Counted from the first letter of the stretch, positions 1 through 8,839 are shown. The stretch: DNA of 64,000 bases from an uncultured Treponema sp. (GCA_947167745.1 CAMVJE010000005.1:5357-69356); one strand, 5' to 3'. Translations and numbers: made by a program. Notes: generated by a model not told the origin, from the sequence alone.

Positions 1-1036
1 TGGTGATGTTCCACTGAATGCCCGTGCGGATATTTCTCGTAACATTGCGGATATCGTCTTCTTCGGTTAAGTCCAGAATGATGAGGAATTCATCGCCACC
101 GATACGGCCTGCTATTCCTTTGCCCTTGATTGCATCAGTGATACAGCTTGCTATTGTGACCAGAACCCTGTCGCCGAAAATATGGCCGTAAGAGTCGTTA
201 CATTCTTTGAATTTGTCTGCATCCAGAATGATAAGGGAACAGGGAGACTTTTCTTCGTTTATTTTTTTGATTGCCATTTCGGTGATGGCTTTTTTGTTGT
301 AAAGACCGGTGAGACCGTCACGGCTTTCGGAATAGGTGTTCATGGACGGTTCATTTTCTTTGTTCTGGTTGATTGCCCCGACTATGAGCGAATTTAAACG
401 GGTGCTTGTTTTAAGCGTGTGAATCGTTAGGATGTTTTTATTTGTTTGAAGAAGCTTGTAGTATTTATTGGAGATTAAGTTATTGATGTTTTTGAACATG
501 CTGTCGAGTTGTGCAACAGTGTCATCATTGTAAAGATTAATCTTGAAAGTGTTTGTAAGGTAAGCTCTGAAAGCTTCGGCCGGTCCGTCAAAAATTGTGA
601 TTAAATCTTTTGTATTTTTAAGTGTGTATTTTTTGCCGTCGTAAGTAAAATAGTATGCATCAAAATTTTGCATGAGGGCCGTAAGTTCCCGGCTTTCAAG
701 AAGGGCTTTATCCAGAAGCTGACGTGAATATGAAAGTTCCTCAACTATGACATCAAACAAATCGCCGGATTTTGTGATTGTGAGGATACAGTTGATATAA
801 TTTTCGGATGGCTTTATTGTTGCAATGAAGTTTCGTTTTAAGTTGTTGTCTTCAAAATTTTGTAGGAAATATTTAAAATTTTTGACATCTGAATCTTCAA
901 ATATGTAAGAGATATTTATATTGAAATCTGTTTTGTGAATTAGACGAAGAAATGAGCGATTACCATCTTTTACATTTAAATCTTTGTCGATAGTAAAATT
1001 GATGTCGCTCAAGCGTCGCTGATTTATAGGCTCCAA
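1..1036 (-). CDS. GGDEF-domain protein, probable diguanylate cyclase (3' end cut off)
   Basis: Reading leftward from a TTG at 1036 gives 345 codons with no stop before the window edge. The start has an AGGAGA site six bases upstream. The final ~110 residues are a GGDEF domain: a DGLTGLYNKKA entry motif, then D-A-D-K-F-K and an intact RIGGDEF signature near 85-110, so cyclic-di-GMP synthesis is expected. The first ~230 residues contain no transmembrane segment and no sensor domain I recognise. The I-site cannot be judged reliably and the C-terminus lies outside the window. A TATAAT at 1083-1078 is a reasonable -10 box. Confidence is high for the domain and moderate for activity. Confidence 0.85.
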   Translation of the reverse strand, partial: MEPINQRRLSDINFTIDKDLNVKDGNRSFLRLIHKTDFNINISYIFEDSDVKNFKYFLQNFEDNNLKRNFIATIKPSENYINCILTITKSGDLFDVIVEELSYSRQLLDKALLESRELTALMQNFDAYYFTYDGKKYTLKNTKDLITIFDGPAEAFRAYLTNTFKINLYNDDTVAQLDSMFKNINNLISNKYYKLLQTNKNILTIHTLKTSTRLNSLIVGAINQNKENEPSMNTYSESRDGLTGLYNKKAITEMAIKKINEEKSPCSLIILDADKFKECNDSYGHIFGDRVLVTIASCITDAIKGKGIAGRIGGDEFLIILDLTEEDDIRNVTRNIRTGIQWNIT

Positions 1037-1077
1037 GATGTCTCCTAATTCTAAATATTTTTACATAAAAGCTATTA

Positions 1078-1083
1078 ATTATA
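1078..1083 (-). promoter_or_regulatory. Candidate -10 box of the GGDEF gene
   Basis: On the minus strand the bases read TATAAT, about 40 nt before the TTG start. This leaves room for a short leader with the AGGAGA ribosome site. No clear -35 box was seen. Confidence 0.4.
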
Positions 1084-1159
1084 GCATGGGATTTGATTTT
1101 TTTGAAAGAATTTTTTTCAAATTCTATCCAAATTTGACGAAATCTTACTTTTTTGAACC

Positions 1160-1165
1160 GATAAT
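1160..1165 (+). promoter_or_regulatory. -10-like box 6 nt before an ATG (leaderless candidate)
   Basis: GATAAT is followed by six bases and then the ATG at 1172. No Shine-Dalgarno sequence fits in between. Confidence 0.4.
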
Positions 1166-1171
1166 TTATTT

Positions 1172-1606
1172 ATGGACTATTTTTTTCTGTTTATTGGCAG
1201 CTTGATTCTTCTTTTTGCCCTTATGCTTTTTATGAAATTCAAGAAACTTCAGACTTCACCTGAGCAAAAAAATAAAAGCTTGCGTACTCAGAAAGATGAA
1301 AATGGAAAAATTGATTTTGTTCGCTGTCCATTATGCTCAACGCCACTTGCAATAAATGAAGATTTGTTTTCAAGGATTTACCGTCCGATGACCACCGCTG
1401 ACCAGAGAATGACTGTCCATGGTTGCCCGCACTGTTATCCCAAGCCGGAAGCCGGCGTAAAAAGAACTTGCCCTGTTTGCGGAAAAGAAGTTCCTTTGGA
1501 TGGAGAATTAATTGCCCGACTTTTTAACCGAACCGAAGGCAAAAAACATGTACTTGTGACCGGTTGTTCAGAATGTTACAGAGGAAGCCCGCACGGACGC
1601 GGGTAA
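1172..1606 (+). CDS. Small membrane-anchored double zinc-ribbon protein, unknown role
   Basis: This is a 144-residue protein with one N-terminal membrane segment (about residues 3-21). A soluble part follows, built from two similar halves. Each half carries two CxxC pairs (52/55 and 85/88; 100/103 and 132/135), and the halves share a C-P-x-C ... L-[FI]-x-R ... G-C-x-x-C-Y pattern, which points to an internal duplication of a four-cysteine zinc ribbon. I do not recognise a named family. No ribosome site is visible, and GATAAT lies at 1160-1165, six bases before the ATG, so the transcript may be leaderless. It stands alone, divergent from the GGDEF gene and convergent with recR. Confidence 0.75.
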   Translation: MDYFFLFIGSLILLFALMLFMKFKKLQTSPEQKNKSLRTQKDENGKIDFVRCPLCSTPLAINEDLFSRIYRPMTTADQRMTVHGCPHCYPKPEAGVKRTCPVCGKEVPLDGELIARLFNRTEGKKHVLVTGCSECYRGSPHGRG

Positions 1607-1631
1607 AAGGCAGTGTGTGATACGGAAAGCA

Positions 1632-2222
1632 CTAAATCCTCATTCTTCCTCGGAAACTTCTTGCGAGTGTGAGCCTGTCTGCGTATTCCAGATCTCCGCC
1701 TACCGGAAGACCACTTGCCAGGCGGGTGACTGTGAGACCTTCGATTTCTGAAAGAAGCCGCTGGATGTAAAGGGCTGTCGTGTCTCCTTCGACAGTTGGA
1801 TTTGTTGCTAAAATCACTTCTTTTACGGAGCCGGAACGAACGCGCTCCAATAGCTGGGCGATTCTCAGCTGGTCAGGACCGATTCCTTCGAGTGGCGCGA
1901 TAACTCCACCCAGAACATGGAAAAGTCCTGAAAATTCGTGGGCACTTTCTATTGTTGCCACATCTTGAGGCTGCTCAACCACGCATATGACACTCTGATC
2001 CCTCATTGGATTTGAGCAAATGGCACAGGGATCGCTTTCTGTCCAAGCACCGCAGACTGAACAGGCGTGAATTTTATCCTGCAGGGTGGACAGTTGATTT
2101 GCAAACCGCTGTATCCATGAAGAATCTGCTTTGAGAATATAATTTACCAGCCGTCCGGCAGATTTTTTTCCGATTCCGGGAAGGCGTGAAAATGAATCGG
2201 TGAGTTCGTCAATTGCTGTCAT
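1632..2222 (-). CDS. recR: Recombination mediator RecR
   Basis: The 196-residue protein matches the usual RecR length. It has an N-terminal helix-hairpin-helix (SRLPGIGKKSAGRL), a four-cysteine zinc finger (CSVCGAW...CAIC, about residues 54-69) and a Toprim domain beginning near ICVVEQPQDV. RecR acts with RecF/RecO to load RecA onto gapped DNA. It is the last gene of a dnaX-ybaB-recR operon: its ATG lies nine bases past the ybaB stop and has an AAGGCA-like ribosome site. This gene order is widespread in bacteria, which supports the call. Confidence 0.97.
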   Translation of the reverse strand: MTAIDELTDSFSRLPGIGKKSAGRLVNYILKADSSWIQRFANQLSTLQDKIHACSVCGAWTESDPCAICSNPMRDQSVICVVEQPQDVATIESAHEFSGLFHVLGGVIAPLEGIGPDQLRIAQLLERVRSGSVKEVILATNPTVEGDTTALYIQRLLSEIEGLTVTRLASGLPVGGDLEYADRLTLARSFRGRMRI

Positions 2223-2231
2223 TTTTGTGCC

Positions 2232-2537
2232 TTACAGACCGGGAATATTCATTCCGCCGAGGAGTGCACCTGATTTTTCTTTAATCCGCTCCTGAACTTT
2301 GTCCATTGCTGCGTGATGAGCGGCAATAATTAAATCCTGAAGCATCTGTACATCCCTCGGATCAACTGCAATCGGGTCAAGCTTTATTGCAGTTATTTCA
2401 AATTTTCCGTTCAATGTGACCTGTACAATATTGCCACCGGAAGAGCCTGTCTCGCTGATTTGAGCAAGTTCTTCTTTCATAGTGTTCATTGTGCCTTCAA
2501 GATTCTTGAGGTTTTTTACCATTTCAAATGGATTCAT
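2232..2537 (-). CDS. ybaB: YbaB/EbfC family nucleoid-associated protein
   Basis: A 101-residue protein beginning MNPFEMVKNLKNLEGTMNTMKEEL and carrying the family core (VTLNGKFEITAIKLDP). Members form tweezer-like dimers that bind DNA; the Borrelia homologue EbfC binds the erp operator. The start has a good AGGAG site. It sits between dnaX and recR, the family's usual place, and is presumably co-transcribed with both. Confidence 0.95.
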   Translation of the reverse strand: MNPFEMVKNLKNLEGTMNTMKEELAQISETGSSGGNIVQVTLNGKFEITAIKLDPIAVDPRDVQMLQDLIIAAHHAAMDKVQERIKEKSGALLGGMNIPGL

Positions 2538-2552
2538 GTTGTTCTCCTGATT

Positions 2553-4430
2553 TTATTCATCTTCTTCTGTATTTTCATCAGCGGGAGAATCTTCAGTTTC
2601 TGATTTTTCTGCCTGCTGATTCTGTTGTTCGTTCTTTTCAGAGCTGATTTCCTGCTCGCTTTTCTTTGAATGGCCTATGATGTGACCTTTGAAAGTGTCG
2701 CAAAGGATTTTAACCTGAGCCGGAGCTGTTGCTTCAATGGGCGGACTTTCTTTAGGTTTTTGCAGGATGATTTCAAAAGTGAGGCTTTGCCCGCACATCT
2801 GCGAAAGAAATTGAGAAATCCTTGCCTGATGATTGTCCAGCTGCATTTTAAGGAAGTTTGATGAAACTTCAGTCGTGACGGTGGAAGCATTTTTAATCCA
2901 AGGCCCGGTTTGAATAAGGGAACTTCCGAGCATAGGATCAATCATTGAAAGTTCTTTGATAGCTATATCTTTCAAGCTTGAGGAATCATTGTTTTGATTT
3001 TGTGCCGCTGTTTGTTGAGGCGGCACAGCTCCGCCGTAACTAAAAGATGGCTGACTTCCTGCGTCCTGCGGTGTGGGGTCAGGCGTGGCGACTGGCGGTG
3101 CAAAAATATTTCTGACCGGAGCCGAAGGGGCCTGTGTTGTATTTCTCGGAACATCTGTAACCACGCGGTTAAGATATGGATTCGTTGGATTTACCGAATT
3201 TTGTGAAGCACTGGACTGAATTTGTGTTGCATTTTGCTGATGGGGAACTGCCGATTTCTGTATTTGTGCACCCGGGGCTAGGTTTCCATGCATCAGAAGC
3301 GATTTAGCTTCATCAATGGCTTTTTTGACTTCACTTGGGGAGACATACTGATTGAGCCAGCTTAATCTTGAAAATGCCAGTTCAAGTTCATAACGAGGTG
3401 AAAGAGAATAACGGATGTCACGATAAAGCTGGAGAAACACAGAAAGGGCTCGCTCAAGTTGAACAGAATTCCAGGCCTGTAAAACAATCTGCGAATATCG
3501 CTCGCGCGACTGACCAAGCAAAGCTTCTTTTGTGATACCAGACTTAATTAATAGAAGAGAACGCAAATATTCCGTACAGTTTACGATGAATTGTTCGATG
3601 GAAACTCCGTTCTGCAGAAATTCGTCGATTTTAAGAAGGGCTTCCTGACATTTGTTTTGGGCAGCGTCTTCAAAAATTGCGTTTAGTCGGTCAACTCCAA
3701 CCAGGCCGAGCTTGTCGCGGATTTTGTCGTAAGTGATGTGGTCGCCAGAGAAAGCTGCAACCTGATCAAAAAGAGTGTAAGCGTCTCGGACAGAGCCTGT
3801 AGACTCACGCGCAACCCAGTAAAGGGCTTCGTCATCAGCCTGAATATTGATTTCTGCGGCGGCTTCGGCCAAAAGTTCTTTGACACGCTCAATCGGGACG
3901 AGGCGGAAATTGAATTGCTGGCAGCGGGATTTAATAGTCGCCGGAACTTTCTGTAACTCAGTAGTTGCAAAAATGAATACACAATATGGCGGAGGCTCTT
4001 CGATTGTTTTGAGCAAAGCATTGAAAGCCGAGGTTGAGAGCATGTGAACTTCGTCGATAATGTAAATCTTGTAGCGTGAACTTTGCGGCGGGAAGAGAAC
4101 CTCGTCCTTGATTTGTCGGACATCATTTACGGAAGTATTTGAAGCACCGTCGATTTCGATGACATCAGTGCTAGCGCCTTTTGTAATTTCAAGACATTGC
4201 TGACATTTGCCACAGGGACTTGCCGTGGGGCCGTTCGCGCAGTTCAAGGCTTTTGCCAGAATTCGGGCCGTAGAAGTTTTTCCACAGCCACGCGGACCAG
4301 AAAACAGATAGGCATGAGCAATTTTTTGTGATTGAATCGCGTTTTTAAGTGTTTCGGCGACAAATTCCTGACCTGCCAAAGCCTCAAATGCCTGAGGGCG
4401 GCGACGGGTCGCAGTTACTTCGTAAGACAT
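2553..4430 (-). CDS. dnaX: DNA polymerase III subunit gamma/tau
   Basis: The 625-residue clamp-loader ATPase has a Walker A (GPRGCGKTS, about residues 45-53), a four-cysteine zinc module (CANGPTASPCGKCQQC), a Walker B (IIDEVHMLS) and the sensor motif IKSRCQQF. A Pro/Gln-rich linker (about residues 395-490) leads to a C-terminal region that probably binds the polymerase, followed by an acidic tail. No slippery A-run like that of E. coli dnaX was found, so only the full-length form is predicted. The start has no ribosome site. TAAAAT lies six bases upstream, so the operon mRNA may be leaderless. Confidence 0.97.
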   Translation of the reverse strand: MSYEVTATRRRPQAFEALAGQEFVAETLKNAIQSQKIAHAYLFSGPRGCGKTSTARILAKALNCANGPTASPCGKCQQCLEITKGASTDVIEIDGASNTSVNDVRQIKDEVLFPPQSSRYKIYIIDEVHMLSTSAFNALLKTIEEPPPYCVFIFATTELQKVPATIKSRCQQFNFRLVPIERVKELLAEAAAEINIQADDEALYWVARESTGSVRDAYTLFDQVAAFSGDHITYDKIRDKLGLVGVDRLNAIFEDAAQNKCQEALLKIDEFLQNGVSIEQFIVNCTEYLRSLLLIKSGITKEALLGQSRERYSQIVLQAWNSVQLERALSVFLQLYRDIRYSLSPRYELELAFSRLSWLNQYVSPSEVKKAIDEAKSLLMHGNLAPGAQIQKSAVPHQQNATQIQSSASQNSVNPTNPYLNRVVTDVPRNTTQAPSAPVRNIFAPPVATPDPTPQDAGSQPSFSYGGAVPPQQTAAQNQNNDSSSLKDIAIKELSMIDPMLGSSLIQTGPWIKNASTVTTEVSSNFLKMQLDNHQARISQFLSQMCGQSLTFEIILQKPKESPPIEATAPAQVKILCDTFKGHIIGHSKKSEQEISSEKNEQQNQQAEKSETEDSPADENTEEDE

Positions 4431-4436
4431 GAATTT

Positions 4437-4442
4437 ATTTTA
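4437..4442 (-). promoter_or_regulatory. -10-like box 6 nt before dnaX (leaderless candidate)
   Basis: The minus strand reads TAAAAT, then six bases, then the dnaX ATG at 4430. Confidence 0.4.
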
Positions 4443-4467
4443 CTGATAATAGGGAAAATTTACAATC

Positions 4468-4800
4468 TTAAAGTCTTTTCCAGCTTGAAACAATAAAAAC
4501 TTCTTTGCCGACTCTATTTGGAGCTGGCATTCTGAGTTTTTCGGCTTTTCCTGTAAGTTCAAGAAGATGACCCTGATTTTCAAGAATATCCTGAAGGGTA
4601 AAAGTTGAATTTTCTTCGATATCGAGGGAATATACCTTGCCTTCAATTGTTTCAAATCCTGGAATTTCGAAGGGTGCGTTTCCGTAGTATTTGATTGTAC
4701 CGACTATTGGTTCCGGTGCCCTTCCTCCAAAAGCAAAAAGCGGAAGCAAGCAGAAAATGGTGAGAGAAATCAAAATCAATTTTTTTGTGAGCATTTTCAT
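4468..4800 (-). CDS. Small exported protein, unknown function
   Basis: A 110-residue protein with a clear signal peptide (two Lys, then a hydrophobic run, with cleavage likely near LFAFGG at residues 21-26). It has no lipobox cysteine. The mature ~85 residues look like a small beta-rich domain (GTIKYYGNAPFEIPGFETIEGKVYSLD), but I do not recognise a family. It is divergent from the ABC ATPase at 4867 and lies upstream of dnaX on the same strand, separated by dnaX's own promoter. TATAAT stands six bases before its ATG. Confidence 0.7.
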   Translation of the reverse strand: MKMLTKKLILISLTIFCLLPLFAFGGRAPEPIVGTIKYYGNAPFEIPGFETIEGKVYSLDIEENSTFTLQDILENQGHLLELTGKAEKLRMPAPNRVGKEVFIVSSWKRL

Positions 4801-4866
4801 ACTATGATTATAATATATAAGTCAAAAAAACTCGACTTTATTTACTATTTTTATTATCTTTGAATT
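4801..4866. promoter_or_regulatory. Divergent promoter region, 66 bp, A+T-rich
   Basis: Two divergent genes share these 66 bases. Leftward, TATAAT (4812-4807) lies six bases before the ATG at 4800. Rightward, TATTAT (4852-4857) lies nine bases before the ATG at 4867. Neither start has a ribosome site, so both mRNAs could begin at or very near the start codon. Confidence 0.4.
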
Positions 4867-5715
4867 ATGGATTTTCTTGAATTTAACGATGTGACTTTTA
4901 CATACCCGCCGGTTGAAGGCGATTTGGACGAAAACGGCAAGCAGATTGAACCAAAACCTGTTTTTGAGCATTTTTCAGCGCAGCTTCCAAAAGGATTCGT
5001 AAGTTTTGTAGGGCAGAACGGCTGCGGAAAGTCAACCCTTATGCTTCTGGCAAGCGGGCGTCTTACTCCAACGGGCGGAAAGGTTTCTCTTCTGGGGCAA
5101 AATCCTTCAAATCTTCCCGAAGAAGAAAAAAATCTCCTTGCTTCTGTGATTTATCAGAACATGGAATTTGAAACCGAAGACAAAGTGAGCGAGCTTCTTT
5201 CATATGTCTATAAGAATGGCGCGCTTAAAGGTAATGCAAAAGCAATCCGCCAATCCACTGAAGGCGGGGATTTGCTTGGTGAAGTAATCGATGTTTTTGA
5301 ATTAGAGAAGGTTCTTGAGCATTCGCTCACAAAACTGAGCAAGGGTGAGATTCAGAGAGTGCTTTTGGCATTCGGTATTTTGTATGGCAGCGCCTCACTT
5401 TTTATGGATGAGCCTCTTTTTGCAATGGAAAATTATCAGAAAGAAAATGCACTCGCTTACCTTAAAGAATTCGTCCATAAAACAGGAACGACGGTTTACA
5501 TTTCAATGCATGAACTTGATTTGACAAAAAAATATGCTGACACGGTTCTCCTTTTTTATCCTAACCGAGATATGGCATTGGGTACTCCAGAAGAAGTCCT
5601 TACGCGTGATGAGGTCGAAAAGGCTTACGGTGTTCCATATGCCATGCTCAGAGACCATGAAAATTTGAGCCGGGAATATCTAAATTCACTTCACGATAAA
5701 AAAGAAGCAGAATAA
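4867..5715 (+). CDS. ABC transporter ATP-binding protein, substrate unknown
   Basis: This 282-residue ATPase has a Walker A GQNGCGKST (about residues 49-57), a Q-loop (IYQNMEF), the signature LSKGEIQR, a Walker B SLFMDEP and an H-loop (SMHELDL). The order near the N-terminus resembles cobalt/energy-coupling or metal-type ATPases. An extra ~15-residue stretch (GDLDENGKQIEPKP) lies between the first two strands. The serine of the usual LSGG signature is kept, but the third position is Lys. No permease or binding protein is adjacent, so the partner is probably encoded elsewhere. Confidence 0.85.
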   Translation: MDFLEFNDVTFTYPPVEGDLDENGKQIEPKPVFEHFSAQLPKGFVSFVGQNGCGKSTLMLLASGRLTPTGGKVSLLGQNPSNLPEEEKNLLASVIYQNMEFETEDKVSELLSYVYKNGALKGNAKAIRQSTEGGDLLGEVIDVFELEKVLEHSLTKLSKGEIQRVLLAFGILYGSASLFMDEPLFAMENYQKENALAYLKEFVHKTGTTVYISMHELDLTKKYADTVLLFYPNRDMALGTPEEVLTRDEVEKAYGVPYAMLRDHENLSREYLNSLHDKKEAE

Positions 5716-5794
5716 AACTGATACAAAAATGTAGTAGATTTCCACCTTCGAGTTAAATAATATAAGAATATTATTATTTAAGCACGAGGGGTGT

Positions 5795-7579
5795 ATGTTA
5801 AAAAAACTTGCCAAAAGAGTCATTATATCTTTAATTTTACTTTTAACTTCTTCTTCTATTTTTGCTCAGATTCGTTCATATGTCGGAATCGTACGGCAGC
5901 AGTATTTTCCTGAGCATATCAAATATTTTGAAAAATACCGTGATGAACTGAAGGAAAATGGCTATTCGACTTACGCAAACTATGTGGATTCTTATCTTAA
6001 AGGCGGATTTGGTTCAGGTTTTGTTTATGTTGCTGCAGATGGCACAAACTATATCATCACAAATCGTCATGTTGTTTCTCAGGCGGCAAGTGCTAGTGTT
6101 GAATTCGAGGATGCTGAAACTGGAGATATTAAAAAATACGAAAATCTCTCAGTTCTTTTAACAGATGATGAAATTGATATTGCGATTTTGGGATTTGCAA
6201 ACGGCGAAAAACCATTCAAGCGCGGTCTTACCCTTTCTTCGGCAAATGTAACTGATGGTCAGGAAGTCTGGTCAGCAGGATTCCCTGGTCTCGGTTCTGA
6301 TCCAGTCTGGCAGCTTGGAAAAGGAACTGTCACAAACTCACGAGCAAGAATTAAAGATTTGCTTGATCCGTTGATTTCTACAATCATTCAACATTCTGCT
6401 CAGGTTGACGGAGGAAATTCTGGTGGTCCGCTTATGATTTCTTCGAAAAATGCAATTGCCGGCTATGAAGTCGTTGGAATCAATACATGGAAGGCAAGTA
6501 GTCGAGAATCAACTAATTTTGCCATTCCTGCAAAAATGATTCAAAAAATGCTTGCAGATCTTCAGAAAAAATCTGCTTCAAGTGCTGATAAGACACTTCT
6601 TTCAGAGAGAGCAAACAAACTTGCTGCTTCCCTCAAGGATTTGGGAGTTGATTTTTCAAATGTGGCAAAGTACATTTCCTATGAGCGTGCATCAAGTCAG
6701 GGACAAAAAGATTTTGAAAGCGTTCTCCATTTTGCTCCCAGCAAGGTCAGAAGTCTTGTACTGGAGGCTTTCAGTTTTGATCCGGCAGAAGGCTTGCGTT
6801 ATGCGAGTGCATATCAGGTCTGGAAAAAATACAGTGCTGAGGCAAACGACGGAATAAAATACACTGCCAGCGAGCCAAAATCTGCTGACGGTAAAACAAC
6901 AGTAGATTTTACAAGTGATGGTGAGCAACCAACAAGCGTAACGACGACATGGATTAAAGAGCACGGCTTGTGGCGTCTTTCAGAACTAAGCAGTGATGTA
7001 AATGAAGATGATGATTCAAAAAAATCAAAGAAATCTAAGAAAAACTCAAAGTCAAAAAAAGACGGGACTGACGGTTATTTTGCTGGTCCTCAAGTTGACG
7101 GATATGACAGAACAGTCTTAAGTGCCGGCGCTGATTTAAGCGTAAACGGCAAAGCTCCTGCATTCAGAATTGGAGCAGACTTCTTTGGTGGAAGTGAATT
7201 TTTCGGCACATCTTTTATGTATCATTACGAGAAGATTGATTGTTCGGGCGATGAAAAAGCTTTTAATGCATTTGGTATTGGTTTTATATTCCGTGTACCT
7301 GTAAAAATGGGAGAATTTGGCCTGAATCCATACGGCAAACTCAATGGAAATTTTGCATTTGGTGATTCACGATTATTAATTGGTTACAACGCTGAAGTTG
7401 GATTGCAGGCAATGTTTAATACAGATCATGACATTCATTTTGGTCTTGGTGCCGGATTTAAGCAGTTGTATCTGACTCAGTGGATGAATTTCAACACAGG
7501 CAGCGATTATGGAAAGAAAGACAAAATCGATCCTTTTACTAATCGTGGTATTTCAATTTACGCAATTTTATCATTCTAA
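5795..7579 (+). CDS. Exported trypsin-like serine protease with a barrel-like C-terminal domain
   Basis: The 594-residue protein has a signal peptide (cleavage near IFAQ, residue 24) and an HtrA-like chymotrypsin fold with a complete triad: His92 (TNRHVVS), Asp128 (EIDIAIL) and Ser209 (GGNSGGP). No PDZ domain follows. Residues ~255-400 form an uncharacterised domain, ~405-424 a Lys/Ser-rich linker, and ~425-594 a glycine- and aromatic-rich strand-repeating region ending in Phe, as in outer-membrane barrels. It probably acts in the periplasm or at the surface, anchored in the outer membrane. It has a GAGGGG ribosome site and heads a three-gene operon. The barrel assignment is inference. Confidence 0.8.
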   Translation: MLKKLAKRVIISLILLLTSSSIFAQIRSYVGIVRQQYFPEHIKYFEKYRDELKENGYSTYANYVDSYLKGGFGSGFVYVAADGTNYIITNRHVVSQAASASVEFEDAETGDIKKYENLSVLLTDDEIDIAILGFANGEKPFKRGLTLSSANVTDGQEVWSAGFPGLGSDPVWQLGKGTVTNSRARIKDLLDPLISTIIQHSAQVDGGNSGGPLMISSKNAIAGYEVVGINTWKASSRESTNFAIPAKMIQKMLADLQKKSASSADKTLLSERANKLAASLKDLGVDFSNVAKYISYERASSQGQKDFESVLHFAPSKVRSLVLEAFSFDPAEGLRYASAYQVWKKYSAEANDGIKYTASEPKSADGKTTVDFTSDGEQPTSVTTTWIKEHGLWRLSELSSDVNEDDDSKKSKKSKKNSKSKKDGTDGYFAGPQVDGYDRTVLSAGADLSVNGKAPAFRIGADFFGGSEFFGTSFMYHYEKIDCSGDEKAFNAFGIGFIFRVPVKMGEFGLNPYGKLNGNFAFGDSRLLIGYNAEVGLQAMFNTDHDIHFGLGAGFKQLYLTQWMNFNTGSDYGKKDKIDPFTNRGISIYAILSF

Positions 7580-7596
7580 TAAAAAAGGAGAAAAGA

Positions 7597-8211
7597 ATGA
7601 AAAAATGTATAGCAGGAATGCTTGTTCTGTCTAGCATTCTCATTGGACTTACCAGTTGTATGTCTTTAGGGGCATCACTCGGTACATCAACAAAAAACAA
7701 GAAGGACTATCAGTCAGCTGTTGGAACTCCAGATGATTCAGTTATATTCTATGGAAACATTTCATACAACAATTTCCAGTCCTTCTCTCAGATCGATCCG
7801 AACTACCCGCCGGATTATCAGGAAATGGAAAAATCTATTTTTATCTCTAAACCTGTTGCTCCCGGTTCAACATACACTCTTGAACGAAGTGCCGGAGAGT
7901 ATAGTTATTATGTAGGCCGAACCCGTTATATTTATTATTGGAATACTCCTTTTTCACTGCAGACAGCCGTTAATCCAATCGTGATTAATATCCCTAAAAA
8001 GCCAGGACTCTATTTTGTTGGAAATTTTGATGGTCAGAAAGTTGGTGAAGGTGGAAAGGCTGAATCGATTCAGAATGGAAGTACAGATTACGAGATTATG
8101 TGTCTCAAGGGTGCTCTCAAATTATATGAAGGAACTGCCTGGGAAAGCGCTATCAATGCCCGAATTGAAGAACTGAAGGCCTCAAAAGGAGAAGTAAAAG
8201 ATGAAAAATAA
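7597..8211 (+). CDS. Probable lipoprotein, unknown function
   Basis: A 204-residue protein with a signal peptide and lipobox (GLTSC, Cys21). The mature part is rich in Tyr, Ser and Pro and contains an aromatic segment (EYSYYVGRTRYIYYWNTPF). I do not recognise the family. It follows the protease gene by 17 bases with an AAGGAG site and overlaps the next gene by 11 bases, so the three are almost certainly one operon and may form one envelope complex. Confidence 0.75.
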   Translation: MKKCIAGMLVLSSILIGLTSCMSLGASLGTSTKNKKDYQSAVGTPDDSVIFYGNISYNNFQSFSQIDPNYPPDYQEMEKSIFISKPVAPGSTYTLERSAGEYSYYVGRTRYIYYWNTPFSLQTAVNPIVINIPKKPGLYFVGNFDGQKVGEGGKAESIQNGSTDYEIMCLKGALKLYEGTAWESAINARIEELKASKGEVKDEK

Positions 8212-8833
8212 AATCAGAATTTCTGCTATTTTTGCAGTTTTTTTACTGGCACTTCCAGTTTTTGCAAAAGATTCTAAAGTAAAGAATCCTGGAAAAAACG
8301 AAGTCATTTTGATTGGAAAAATTGTCGTTAAACCGACGGAAGACATGAATTTCATTGCTGCTACACGCGGTCTATCTGATGCCGAAAAAGAAAGTAAGGC
8401 TAAATATATAATTCCTTTTGCTCCAGAAGATCCGAATGATGTTCAGGATGATTATGAGGACTTTATTGACGATAATCCGACAATCTCCTTTGAAGAGGGT
8501 GAATTTTTCTGCGCTCGCTACAAAGTAAATAAAAAGACCAGAAATCTAAAATTTGAAGGTGCATCAAAATATAAATTCTTTGGAAGCGAACGCTCTTTCA
8601 TTTGGGTTCCTTTTGATTTCAATGTTGATGTTCCCCAGGGAATTGAGGCAATGTATATCGGAAGTTTCTATGTTGAGACAAGCGGTAATGACTTTACAAT
8701 CACGAAAATCAATCATGTTGATGAATACGAGCTTGCTCAGGAAGCACTTGATAAGGTCACTAAAAAACACTTTGATTTGTACAGGGCGGATTTAAAAGAA
8801 AACCCGAAAGACGAAGAAAACAAAAATAAATAA
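8201..8833 (+). CDS. Exported protein, unknown function
   Basis: A 210-residue protein with a signal peptide (cleavage after VFA, about residue 22) and no lipobox. An early strand (NEVILIGKIVVKP) resembles the IFYGNISYNNF start of the preceding lipoprotein, so the two may be distant relatives. The C-terminus is very charged (Glu/Lys/Asn). The ATG lies inside the end of the upstream gene, behind a GGAGAAG site, which indicates translational coupling. A strong hairpin terminator follows the stop. Confidence 0.7.
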   Translation: MKNKIRISAIFAVFLLALPVFAKDSKVKNPGKNEVILIGKIVVKPTEDMNFIAATRGLSDAEKESKAKYIIPFAPEDPNDVQDDYEDFIDDNPTISFEEGEFFCARYKVNKKTRNLKFEGASKYKFFGSERSFIWVPFDFNVDVPQGIEAMYIGSFYVETSGNDFTITKINHVDEYELAQEALDKVTKKHFDLYRADLKENPKDEENKNK

Positions 8834-8839
8834 AAAAAA

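Noticed and set aside
2670..4126. Open frames on both strands within dnaX, some over 100 codons
   Set aside because: They lie wholly inside the strongly conserved dnaX frame and have no family motifs or ribosome sites.
2553..4430. Programmed frameshift in dnaX producing a short gamma form
   Set aside because: No A6G-like slippery site or following hairpin was found. The A-rich stretches present are short and interrupted.
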